Below, piece by piece: positions 17,232-24,676 of a stretch of 64,000 nucleotides of DNA. Position numbers and translations under genes: made by a program. The stretch is taken from assembly GCA_963775625.1 (NCBI GenBank), contig CAVZJM010000004.1:1-64000 (forward strand), written 5' to 3'. The notes beneath the pieces are model-generated. The model was not told where the DNA came from and searched no databases. It was given only the letters and a program-made list of their open reading frames with translations. The stretch comes from JAIBJN01 sp963775625. GTDB lineage: Bacteria > Actinomycetota > Thermoleophilia > Gaiellales > Gaiellaceae. Numbering within the stretch: the stretch's first letter is position 1; each line of letters starts with the position of its first letter.

Positions 17232-17873
17232 GTGAGCCAAAGTCATCTCGTTACTGAGGGAAACGACAAGCTTCTCTTCCTGTCGGTCATGACGCTCGCC
17301 GCTCTCTGCAGCTGGGTGCTGGCCAAGCTCCTGTTGCCCGCCGACGTCGAGGTGGCGATCATTCCAACACTCGGCGCTCTGGCCGTGAGGCACTTCAAAC
17401 ACGGCAAGCAGGAGGAGCACGAGCCGAAGCATCCGGCCGTGAAGTTCCTCGTGGCCGCTTGGAACGAGGGCGATTTCAGCGAGGCTGAGAAGCACGTCGC
17501 GCCGGACTGTGCCGTCTTCATGAACGGCTTCTCTCCCGACCTTGGTCCCAACGAGAGCGGCCCTGCTCTGGCTGAGGAGAGCATCGGGTACTGGCGTTCG
17601 ATCGTGCCCGACATCAGGATGGAGCTCTCGCAGGAAATCCGCGCGAAGGACCAGATCGCCATCGAGTGGCTGCTCACGGGCACGCACACGGGCGAGCAGC
17701 CCGATCTGCCGCCGAGCGGCAATGCGATCGAGGTCCAAGGCTCCGCGTTTCTGAAGCTCGACGACGACAAGATCGTCGAGGCGTGGTCGGTCTTCGACTC
17801 GCTTGCCCTCGCAGTCCAGACCGGATCCGCCGAGGAGCCGGCCTGGTGGCCGGCGCGCCGCGAGGCCTCGTAG
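17232..17873 (+). CDS. SnoaL-like (NTF2-fold) protein with a chimeric N-terminus
   Basis: 213 residues. The C-terminal part (about 70-200) is a SnoaL/ketosteroid-isomerase-like NTF2 fold: VKFLVAAWNEGDFSEAEKHVAPDC, then IRAKDQIAIEWLLTGTHTGE and a closing KIVEAWSVFD strand. A hydrophobic segment precedes it. The first 18 residues and the RBS are copied from the gene at 10501-11358: MSQSHLV matches its codons 1-7 and EGNDKLLFLS matches its residues 50-59. This implies an internal deletion of about 41 codons before fusion. GTG 17232 has AGGAG upstream. The enzymatic role is unknown. Confidence 0.75.
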   Translation: MSQSHLVTEGNDKLLFLSVMTLAALCSWVLAKLLLPADVEVAIIPTLGALAVRHFKHGKQEEHEPKHPAVKFLVAAWNEGDFSEAEKHVAPDCAVFMNGFSPDLGPNESGPALAEESIGYWRSIVPDIRMELSQEIRAKDQIAIEWLLTGTHTGEQPDLPPSGNAIEVQGSAFLKLDDDKIVEAWSVFDSLALAVQTGSAEEPAWWPARREAS

Positions 17874-17965
17874 GACGCGGGCGCGAGAGCATCGATGGTG
17901 CGGCGCGCTCGGATTGGCGACGACCGGGCTGTTCTACCTCTTCCTGATCGGAACGAGCGGCGCGC

Positions 17966-18032
17966 GCACCGCCTGTCGACAAAGCTGGTCCGGCGCCAGG
18001 CATCTTGCGCGGGTTCGATTCCCGCCGCCTCC
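17966..18032 (+). repeat. 67-bp direct repeat, copy A
   Basis: Matches 20184-20250 at 65 of 67 positions. It holds the tail of the GNAT-toxin reading frame (with its TAG changed to AAG) followed by the tRNA/tmRNA-like T-arm GCGGGTTCGATTCCCGC and CGCCTCC. The rest of a toxin gene is absent upstream. It marks the left edge of a 2.2-kb segment carrying the flippase-like and toxin-antitoxin genes. Confidence 0.7.
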
Positions 18033-18035
18033 GCT

Positions 18036-19106
18036 TCAGGGCTCGCGCGGGTGGGGTTGGGTCCCGGTGTCGGGCGCGGCGTCCGTCGGGCCGTGGTCGG
18101 GTCGGTGGCGCTTCCACGTCGCCCCGGTCAGAAGGCCGATCAGGAGCGTGGGTACGACGGTCAGGACGCGGTAGACGAGGACTGCCGCGACGACTTCGGC
18201 CTGGCCGCCTCCGAAGCCGACGAGCGCGGTTGTCAGGCCGAGCTCGACGATGCCGAGCCCACCCGGGGTGATGGGAATCGAGCCGAGCAGGCGTACGAGG
18301 GACCACGCAGCGAACGCCTCGACGGCTGTGACCTCGTCCGCGGTGACGCCGAGGACGCGGAGCGACACGAGCAGCACGAGGTAGACGGTGAGGTGCCCGG
18401 CGAGCGTCGCGAGCGTCAGCACGTGCCAGCGGCGCCTGAGGAGTGAGTTCGTTCGGGCGCGGAAGCGCACGAACGCCTCGCCGTCCCACGTCACCGGCTT
18501 CTTCCGGAACAGCCGCTTGCCCGATGAGGCGGCTCGGGCCGCGAGGTCGCCGATCCGGCGCGCCAGCCTTGGGGTGCTGAGGCTCGCGCCGAAGCCGGCC
18601 AGCACGATCACGAGAATGGCAAGCCCGATGAACGCGATCGTGTCGAGGGCGGCATGGGGAGTGCCGCTCAGCGCCAGGAGCGCGAGCGCGACGGTCGGAA
18701 ACGCGAGCATGGCGAGCTGGTTCCAGACGCCGGTCACCGCCACCGCTAGGCTGACGGCCGCCGCCGCGAAGCCCCAGCCCCGTAGAATTGCGAACGACAG
18801 CGCCATCCCGACGGCGACGCCCGCCGGCGCGACGTAGGTCGAGGCCGTCGATGCCTGGGTGACGACGAACGCCTGGCGGAACCGGAGGCCCGGCAGCGCG
18901 GCCATCCACGGAGGCGCGAAGGTGGCGAGGTTCAGCGCCGTCGCTCCCGCGAGAAGCCCGATTTCCGCCCAGGAGAGGCCCTTGACGACGTCCCACACGT
19001 CGCGGTAGTCGGCGATGCGCGGCAGGACGAATACAAACGTTCCGACCACCACGGCGATCCCGAGGCCGCCGCCGAGCACATGTCGCTTCGAGATCCTCTT
19101 CCGCAT
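18036..19106 (-). CDS. Flippase-like / lysylphosphatidylglycerol-synthase TM domain protein (UPF0104)
   Basis: About 356 residues with seven or eight hydrophobic helices. The C-terminal signature GSIPITPGGLGIVELGLTTALVGFG is diagnostic of the LPG_synthase_TM/AglD-like family. These proteins carry only the membrane half of MprF-type enzymes, and their lipid or isoprenoid substrates are mostly unknown. The C-terminal tail is Pro/Arg-rich. The stop lies three bases from repeat copy A. ATG 19106 is used; TTG 19130 is an alternative but sits too close to the GGGAGG upstream of it. Confidence 0.82.
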   Translation of the reverse strand: MRKRISKRHVLGGGLGIAVVVGTFVFVLPRIADYRDVWDVVKGLSWAEIGLLAGATALNLATFAPPWMAALPGLRFRQAFVVTQASTASTYVAPAGVAVGMALSFAILRGWGFAAAAVSLAVAVTGVWNQLAMLAFPTVALALLALSGTPHAALDTIAFIGLAILVIVLAGFGASLSTPRLARRIGDLAARAASSGKRLFRKKPVTWDGEAFVRFRARTNSLLRRRWHVLTLATLAGHLTVYLVLLVSLRVLGVTADEVTAVEAFAAWSLVRLLGSIPITPGGLGIVELGLTTALVGFGGGQAEVVAAVLVYRVLTVVPTLLIGLLTGATWKRHRPDHGPTDAAPDTGTQPHPREP

Positions 19107-19362
19107 TGCCGTCGGTGCGAGTTTCCCCAATCCCTCCCAGGCTGGCCGGGTGAACGCGATCTCGCCTCCGGAGCCGCAGGTGTCGGCCGAGGTGCCACGG
19201 GTCGCGGTTCGACGTCACGACCGGCCCTGTCCTGCAGGGGCCCCGCGACCCCACTCACGACCTACGAGGTCAGGGAACAGGACTAGCTTCCTTCATCGCT
19301 CCTGCAAATCACCATGTTCCGGGAGGATGCAGGATCCATGCCAGATTCCCGAAACCCGGGGC

Positions 19363-19391
19363 TTGACGCGTACGTACGTTGTCCGTACACT
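19363..19391 (+). promoter_or_regulatory. Sigma70-type promoter with operator for a leaderless toxin-antitoxin transcript
   Basis: TTGACG at 19363-19368, a 17-base spacer and TACACT at 19386-19391. The -10 ends six bases before the antitoxin ATG at 19398, so transcription should begin at or next to the ATG, giving a leaderless mRNA. The spacer contains the palindrome CGTACGTACG (19369-19378), and GTACG-N5-CGTAC (19374-19388) overlaps the -10. This fits autorepression by the ribbon-helix-helix antitoxin. Confidence 0.65.
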
Positions 19392-19397
19392 GATCGT

Positions 19398-19673
19398 ATG
19401 GCTAAGGCAGCTCGAGCTACAGACCGCTGGGCGTTCCGCGTTGAGGCGCAAGCCGACGAGTTCGTCCGTCGAGCCGCTGACGTTTCCCACCGAACCCTGA
19501 CGGACTTCGTAGTCGAGGCCGCGGTTGTCGAGGCCGACCGCGTGCTAGGCGACCGCACGCGTTTCGTACTCGAGGATGAGCGATGGATGCGGTTCGTGGC
19601 GCTGCTCGACCGCCCGCCTCAGGAGAATCCCGGGCTGAGCAAGCTGTTCGCGAAGCCGAGCATCTTCGAGTAA
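19398..19673 (+). CDS. DUF1778 (TacA/AtaR-type) antitoxin
   Basis: 91 residues. The N-terminal WAFRVEAQADEFVRRAADVSHRTLTDFVVEAA is the ribbon-helix-helix DNA-binding pattern of DUF1778 antitoxins. The C-terminal part (FVLEDERWMRFVALLDRPPQENPGLSKLF) is the toxin-neutralising segment, with the usual W-x-x-F-xx-LD and a terminal hydrophobic anchor. The ATG at 19398 lacks an RBS, consistent with a leaderless start from the promoter just upstream. The GNAT toxin follows four bases after the stop. Confidence 0.85.
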   Translation: MAKAARATDRWAFRVEAQADEFVRRAADVSHRTLTDFVVEAAVVEADRVLGDRTRFVLEDERWMRFVALLDRPPQENPGLSKLFAKPSIFE

Positions 19674-19677
19674 CTCG

Positions 19678-20202
19678 GTGAGGTATCGGCGCCCGGAGCC
19701 GCTCGCGCGCCATCATGAATTCGACGACTTCGCCTGTGGCGAGCCGGCCCTCGACGAGTGGCTCAAGAACCACGCTCGCGCGGCCAACGCATCTGAATCG
19801 GCGCGCGTTCTGGTCGTAACGACGGACGAGGACACAGCCACCGTAGTCGGCTACTACGCCCTGGCGGCTGCCCAAGTGGAGCCCGAAGAGGCGACCGAGC
19901 GGGCTAAGAAGGGACAGCCGTCCCGCCGCCCGGTGCCGGCGGTCCTGCTTGCCCGTCTCGCTGTCGACCAGCGACACCAGGGCGCCGGCCTCGGACGGTC
20001 GCTTCTGCAGGATGTCCTGCTTCGGTGCGTAGAGGCCGCTGACGCGGTCGGAGTTCGAGTCCTCCTGGTCCACGCGAAGCACGAACGGGCGAAGGCCTGG
20101 TACGAGCAGTACGGGTTCGAGGAGTCGCCCACGGATCCGCTGCACTTGATGATGTTGATGAAGGACGTCCGCGCCTTTGTCGAGCACCGCCTGTCGACAT
20201 AG
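19678..20202 (+). CDS. GNAT-family acetyltransferase toxin (TacT/AtaT-like)
   Basis: 174 residues with the acetyl-CoA-binding stretch LARLAVDQRHQGAGLGRSLLQD (Q/R-x-x-G-x-G/A motif) and the C-terminal KAWYEQYGFEESPTDPLHLMMLMKD typical of tRNA-acetylating TacT/AtaT toxins, including the conserved Tyr. Such toxins acetylate the amino group of charged tRNA and stop translation. The GTG start lies four bases after the antitoxin stop. The last codons and stop lie inside the 67-bp repeat, which is unusual for a toxin gene. Confidence 0.88.
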   Translation: MRYRRPEPLARHHEFDDFACGEPALDEWLKNHARAANASESARVLVVTTDEDTATVVGYYALAAAQVEPEEATERAKKGQPSRRPVPAVLLARLAVDQRHQGAGLGRSLLQDVLLRCVEAADAVGVRVLLVHAKHERAKAWYEQYGFEESPTDPLHLMMLMKDVRAFVEHRLST

Positions 20203-20266
20203 CTGGTCCGGCGCCAGGCATCTTGCGCGGGTTCGATTCCTGCCGCCTCCATCGGCTTGGTTGAGC
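20184..20266 (+). repeat. 67-bp direct repeat copy B plus flank shared with copy C
   Basis: 20184-20250 repeats 17966-18032 with two mismatches. 20226-20266 repeats 5667-5707 with four mismatches. It is the only copy with both the toxin-tail side and the ATCGGCTTGGTTGAGC side, so it looks like the complete junction. The T-arm-like GGGTTCGATTC and CGCCTCCA end resemble a tRNA/tmRNA 3' terminus, but no 5' partner strand exists, so it is not annotated as an RNA gene. Confidence 0.65.
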
Positions 20267-20316
20267 CAGGGATGCGTCACCGATGCGTCCGGAAGACGCG
20301 TCCTCGGTCGCCGAGG

Positions 20317-20604
20317 CTAGTAGCCGCGTGAAGTCTCGTACCGGGAGGACGCGGCGCGGCCGGAATAGGTCAGCACGTCGGCAGCAAACCCGATGGCGAC
20401 GACGATCCACTCACCTCCGTCGACACCGACGACCGGCGACCAGACGATCAGGTACGCGAGCGTCGTCCACGGCAGGAGGAGAAGACCGAGCAGCGGCCAG
20501 ATCCAGGAGTCGAACGCGAGCTCGACGCGATCGCCGAAAATCCACCAGACGAGGAGGGCGATACGCGGCCCGATGAGACCCGCCGTCAGCACCAGGCAAC
20601 ACAT
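20317..20604 (-). CDS. Small three-TM membrane protein of unknown function
   Basis: 95 residues. Three hydrophobic helices are separated by short loops, with the characteristic LPWTTLAYLIVWSPVVGVDGGEWIVVAIGFAADV and a Ser/Arg/Tyr tail. Proteins of this shape, with a conserved 'LPWTTLxY' turn, are common in actinobacteria and uncharacterised. The gene lies just outside repeat copy B on the opposite strand. Confidence 0.65.
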   Translation of the reverse strand: MCCLVLTAGLIGPRIALLVWWIFGDRVELAFDSWIWPLLGLLLLPWTTLAYLIVWSPVVGVDGGEWIVVAIGFAADVLTYSGRAASSRYETSRGY

Positions 20605-20836
20605 GGGCGGGGACTATGGCAGAGAGGGCGGAACCTTGTCGAGACTGGCAGTCGGATCGCTCATGCAGCCGCGGGGCGAGATGCATCAGGCCTACGGCAG
20701 CGACGGCCTCCGTCGCGTGCAATCGGCCGGAGCCGGCAGTCGCCGAATCTTGCGCGCCGGGGCGCCGCTGCCTCCAACGTGCTTCATCCGCTTCTCCGAT
20801 CCGCGTCACGTGGCTCGGTTCGTATGCGGAGTCCGC

Positions 20837-21015
20837 CGCCGTACATGGTGGAGGGCGAGACGCATAAGCTCGAGCCCGGCATGTGCTTCTCGATCGAGCC
20901 CGGCGTCTACCTCGCCGGCCGCTTCGGTGTCCGTATCGAGGACATCGTCACGGTGACCGCGGAGGGCGGACGGCGCTTCAACAACACGCCCCACGAGCTC
21001 AAGATCGTGGTTTGA
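20837..21015 (+). pseudogene. C-terminal remnant of an M24 (Xaa-Pro) peptidase
   Basis: About 58 codons read PPYMVEGETHKLEPGMCFSI then EPGVYLAGRFGVRIED and finish NNTPHELKIVV. This is the last part of pita-bread M24 aminopeptidases, including the two metal-ligand Glu residues (IEPG and RIED). The preceding DNA (20605-20836) has no matching coding sequence, so the N-terminal three quarters are missing. There is no start codon or RBS of its own. The permease gene begins two bases after the stop, so this is probably a recombination boundary. Confidence 0.75.
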
Positions 21016-21016
21016 C

Positions 21017-22321
21017 GTGACCGTTCGCGGCGCAGCCTTCCTCGGCATCGGCGCGATGGTCGGCGCCGGCATCTTCGCGCTGCTCGGCGAGGCCGCCACG
21101 GTCGCCGGGTCCGCCGTCTGGCTCTCTTTCCTGATCGCCGGCATCGTCGCGGCCCTGCTCGGCTACACCACCGTCAAGCTCGGTGTCCGCTACCCGTCCT
21201 CGGGCGGGCTGATCGCCTACCTCGTCCAGGGGTTCGGGAACGGGCGCCTGGTCGGGATCGCGTCGTGGCTCGGCTACTTCGCGGCAATCGTGATCGTCTG
21301 CTCGATGGTGGCCGTGGCCTTCGGGAGCTATGCCACGTCGTTGTTCATCGGAGACGATGCCGGGGCCGCCTGGGACAACGTCTTCACCTCGGCCATCGTC
21401 GTCGCCATGGCGGCGATCAACCTGATCGGCGCCCGCTTCGTCGACCGCGCCCAGTCGCTGATCGTGTTCGCTCTCCTTGCTGTCTTTGCGGTCTTCATCG
21501 CCGTCACCATCGTCGACATGGACACCGACCTGCTCGCCTTCAGCGGCTATCCGTCCTTCAGCGACATCGTCGCGAGCGTCGCGCTGACGTTCTTCGCTTA
21601 CCTCGGCTTCAGCGTGATCACGTTCGCGGTCGGAGACCTCCGCGATCCGGCGCGGGAGCTCCCGAAGGCGATGTACCTCGCGCTCGGCATCACGACACTG
21701 ACCTACGTCCTCATCTCCCTGGGCGTCTTCGGAACCCTGACCGTCGACGAGGTGATCGGCTACGGAGAGACCGCGATCGCCGAAGCAGCCCGACCGGCGC
21801 TCGGGGACGCCGGCTTCGTGATCATGGCGATCGCCGCTTTGCTGGCCACGTCGTCCTCGGTGAACGCGGTGCTCTACGCCTCCTCGGGCCTGACCGCCAC
21901 GCTTGCCGAGGTAGGGCAGTTCCCTCCCTTCTTCGGGCGCGGCTCCCGCCTCGGCTCGAACGGTGGCATGCTGATCACCGCCGGGATCGTGCTCGTCATC
22001 TCCAATCTCATCGACCTCTCCGCGATCGCCTCGGTCGGCAGCGCCTGCTCGCTCCTCATCTTCCTGCTCGTCGGCGCCTCCGGCTTCCGGCTGAGGAGGG
22101 AGACGGGATCCGTCGGCGCGATCGTCCTCCTGGGGATGGCAATGACCGCGATCGTCCTCGTCTTCTTCGCGATCGATACCCTCCGTAATGCCCCCGAGAC
22201 GTTCGTCGCGATCGTCGGCGTCACCGCGCTCGCCGTGGTGCTCGATCTCGTTTGGAAGCGAATCCGCGGGCCCCGGCAGGAGCCCGACCCGTTGGCCCCC
22301 GCGCCGTCCCCCGGCGGGTAG
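21017..22321 (+). CDS. APC-superfamily amino-acid permease
   Basis: 434 residues with about 12 hydrophobic helices. The first helix carries GIGAMVGAGIFALLGEA, the unwound substrate-binding helix motif of APC transporters, and PSSGGLIAYLVQGFGNG follows. It should import amino acids or polyamines by proton coupling. The N-terminus begins only about nine residues before helix 1. Typical relatives have a longer lead, so the gene may have lost its first codons at the junction with the M24 remnant. The GTG start lacks a clear RBS. Confidence 0.85.
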   Translation: MTVRGAAFLGIGAMVGAGIFALLGEAATVAGSAVWLSFLIAGIVAALLGYTTVKLGVRYPSSGGLIAYLVQGFGNGRLVGIASWLGYFAAIVIVCSMVAVAFGSYATSLFIGDDAGAAWDNVFTSAIVVAMAAINLIGARFVDRAQSLIVFALLAVFAVFIAVTIVDMDTDLLAFSGYPSFSDIVASVALTFFAYLGFSVITFAVGDLRDPARELPKAMYLALGITTLTYVLISLGVFGTLTVDEVIGYGETAIAEAARPALGDAGFVIMAIAALLATSSSVNAVLYASSGLTATLAEVGQFPPFFGRGSRLGSNGGMLITAGIVLVISNLIDLSAIASVGSACSLLIFLLVGASGFRLRRETGSVGAIVLLGMAMTAIVLVFFAIDTLRNAPETFVAIVGVTALAVVLDLVWKRIRGPRQEPDPLAPAPSPGG

Positions 22322-22323
22322 AA

Positions 22324-23157
22324 ATGTGCCGCTGGCTCGCCTACTCGGGATCTCCGATCCCGCTCGAGGAGCTCCTGTTCAAACGGGACCGCTCGCTGAT
22401 CGACCAGAGCCTGCACGCACGCCAAGGCGCCACGACGACGAACGGCGACGGCTTCGGCATGGGCTGGTACGACGGAGGCGAGACGCCGAGGCTCTATCGC
22501 AGCACCCATCCCGCCTGGAACGATCGCAACCTGCGCGAGCTCGCGGCCGGGATCCGCTCGCCGCTGTTCTTTGCGCACATCCGGGCCTCGACCGGAACGG
22601 CGATCCAGGAGACGAACACGCACCCGTTCCGGTACGGGCGCTGGCTCTGGATGCACAACGGGCTCATCCGCGAATTTCCGCGCATGCGTCGAGAGCTGGC
22701 ACTCGCCGTGGATGACTCGCTGTTCAGTTCGATCGAGGGCACGACCGACTCGGAGGCGATGTTCTACCTCGCTCTCACGTTCGGGCTCGAGAACGACCCC
22801 GTCGCCGCGGTGGAGCAGATGGTCGGCTTCGTCGAGGAGACGGGACGCAAGCAGGGCGTCGAGCATCCGATCCAGATGACCGTCGCGACGACCGACGGGC
22901 GTACGGTCTGGGCCTTCCGATACTCGAGCGAGGGCGAGTCTCGGTCGCTCTACTTCAGCACCCGCATGGACGCTCTGAAGGCCCTCCATCCGGAGAGCGC
23001 CGAGCTCGCGGCGCTGTCGGACGAGTCGCGTGCCGTCGTCTCCGAGCCCCTCGGCGATCTGGCCGGCGCCTGGAACGAGGTGCCCGAATCCCACGTCGGC
23101 ATCGTCCAGCCCGGTGCCGACGAGCTGCGACCCTTCGTGCCGTTAGTCCCCGCTTAA
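22324..23157 (+). CDS. Class II glutamine amidotransferase (Ntn hydrolase)
   Basis: 277 residues starting MCRWLAYSG. Cys2 becomes the N-terminal nucleophile after Met removal, as in GATase_4/YafJ-like stand-alone class II amidotransferases. Further conserved features are NGDGFGMGWY, HIRASTGTAIQETNTHPF and WMHNGLI, the glutaminase-site loops. The domain hydrolyses glutamine or a gamma-glutamyl compound; no synthetase domain is attached. The ATG starts two bases after the permease stop, implying coupling to amino-acid uptake. Confidence 0.88.
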   Translation: MCRWLAYSGSPIPLEELLFKRDRSLIDQSLHARQGATTTNGDGFGMGWYDGGETPRLYRSTHPAWNDRNLRELAAGIRSPLFFAHIRASTGTAIQETNTHPFRYGRWLWMHNGLIREFPRMRRELALAVDDSLFSSIEGTTDSEAMFYLALTFGLENDPVAAVEQMVGFVEETGRKQGVEHPIQMTVATTDGRTVWAFRYSSEGESRSLYFSTRMDALKALHPESAELAALSDESRAVVSEPLGDLAGAWNEVPESHVGIVQPGADELRPFVPLVPA

Positions 23158-23221
23158 CCGCCGAGCGTAGGGCGAACGTTTCGAAGTCGTTGGCGCGGTG
23201 TCAGGGAGTAGAGTCGAGGTT

Positions 23222-23980
23222 GTGGCGACCCGACCTGCCGTGGTGCTCGTGCCGGGCATCGTGTTGCCGGCCGAGCCGGCATACGGAGCGTTGCTGCAGG
23301 TGCTCGGCGAGCGCGTCGACGCGGTCGCGAAGGATCTCGAGGTGTATGCCGGCGACCAGCCGCCACCGGGGTACGGTCTCGACACCGAGGTCGACGGGAT
23401 CCTACGAGTGGCGAACGCCCACGGTTTCGGCCGGTTCCACCTCGTCGGCTATTCGGGCGGCGGTTCCGCCTCGCTCGCATTCACTGCGGCACACGGCGAC
23501 CGGCTCCTGAGCCTCGCGCTCCTTGAACCGGCGTGGGCCGGGAACGACAGAACCCCGCCGGAGGAAGCGGCGGTGCAGAGCTTGCGCGCGCTCGAGCCGC
23601 TCCCACCCGATCAGTTCATGGCGGGGTTCCTGCGACTCCAACTCGCGGCCGGTGTCGACCCGCCTCCGCCTCCCGAGGGTACGCCTCCAGCCTGGATGGC
23701 CAAGCGGCCCGCGGGTATCCGAGCGCTCCTCGACGCATTCGACGAGGGCGACCTCGACGCCGCCGTGCTGCGGGCGTTCGACCGGCCGGTCTATTTCGCA
23801 CTCGGTGGCCGCAGCAACCCCGACTACTTCGGCTGTATGGCAGAGCGGCTAGCTGCGATGTTCCCGGACTTCACGATCGAGACGTTCCCGGAACGCCACC
23901 ACTTCGACCCCCCGCACCGCATCGAGCCCGAGCACCTGGCCAACTCGCTGCTCATGCTCTGGCATCGCGCCGAGTCATAG
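23222..23980 (+). CDS. Alpha/beta hydrolase
   Basis: About 252 residues. The nucleophile elbow is GYSGGGSA, with the oxyanion region near VVLVPGI. A cap region rich in Pro and a late His in ERHHFDPPHRIEPEHLA provide the expected catalytic triad, with an Asp before it likely in the RSNPDYFG region. Substrate is unknown. GTG 23222 is chosen because GAGG lies just upstream; GTG 23198 is an in-frame alternative without an RBS. Confidence 0.8.
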   Translation: MATRPAVVLVPGIVLPAEPAYGALLQVLGERVDAVAKDLEVYAGDQPPPGYGLDTEVDGILRVANAHGFGRFHLVGYSGGGSASLAFTAAHGDRLLSLALLEPAWAGNDRTPPEEAAVQSLRALEPLPPDQFMAGFLRLQLAAGVDPPPPPEGTPPAWMAKRPAGIRALLDAFDEGDLDAAVLRAFDRPVYFALGGRSNPDYFGCMAERLAAMFPDFTIETFPERHHFDPPHRIEPEHLANSLLMLWHRAES

Positions 23981-24063
23981 GCGCGTTCCTCGAGGATCCG
24001 CGGACCGTGAAGGTGCTGATTACGCGCTGCGACGTCATCGGTAACGGCTAAGGAGGACAGACC

Positions 24064-24624
24064 ATGGCCAGCCTGATCTACTCGGCGATCGCTTCCCTCG
24101 ACGGCTACATCGCGGACGAGGATGGCAAGTTCGACTGGGCCGAGCCGGACGAGGAGGTCCACTCGTTCATCAACGAGCTTGAGCGGTCGGTCGGCACGCA
24201 TCTGCTCGGACGCCGGATGTACGAGGTGCTGGCGTACTGGGACGATCCGCCGGCCCTCGACGAGCAGCCGTCCTTCGTGCAGGAGTTCGCGGAGATCTGG
24301 CAAGCCGTGGACAAAGTCGTCTACTCGAGGACACTCGAGACGGCGCGGACTGGCAGGACGCGGATCGAGCGCGAGTTCGACCCCGAGGCGGTCCGGCGGC
24401 TGAAATCGCAGTCGGATCGCGATGTCGCAATCGGCGGTCCCGATCTCGCCGCCCAGGCGATCAGGGCGGGGTTGGTCGACGAGTACCAGATGTTCGTCGT
24501 GCCGGTCGTCGTGGGAGCCGGCACGAAGGCGCTACCCCGCGATGTCCGCATCGAGCTCGAATTGCTGGACGAACGCCGATTCCGCAATGGCACCGTGTTT
24601 CTTCACTACCGCACCCGGACGTGA
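24064..24624 (+). CDS. DHFR-like / RibD C-terminal domain reductase
   Basis: 186 residues. It begins SLIYSAIASLDGYIADEDGKFDWAEPDE, the standard start of stand-alone RibD_C/dihydrofolate-reductase-fold proteins. LLGRRMYEVLAYW and IGGPDLAAQAIRAGLVDEYQMFVVPVVVGAGTKAL form the NADPH-binding and dimer regions. These proteins are NADPH-dependent reductases, mostly of unknown substrate, and this one is not clearly a riboflavin enzyme. The RBS AAGGAGG ends seven bases before the ATG. Confidence 0.88.
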   Translation: MASLIYSAIASLDGYIADEDGKFDWAEPDEEVHSFINELERSVGTHLLGRRMYEVLAYWDDPPALDEQPSFVQEFAEIWQAVDKVVYSRTLETARTGRTRIEREFDPEAVRRLKSQSDRDVAIGGPDLAAQAIRAGLVDEYQMFVVPVVVGAGTKALPRDVRIELELLDERRFRNGTVFLHYRTRT

Positions 24625-24676
24625 GGCGCAGGCGAGGGGAAGTCGCCGACGCCCTCGACCTGGGGTGGGAGGATGG

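Noticed and set aside
17990..18035. tRNA-like T-arm as a tRNA gene
   Set aside because: The GGAGGCG strand needed to pair with CGCCTCC is absent within tRNA distance. It is better explained as the end of a repeated 67-bp segment.
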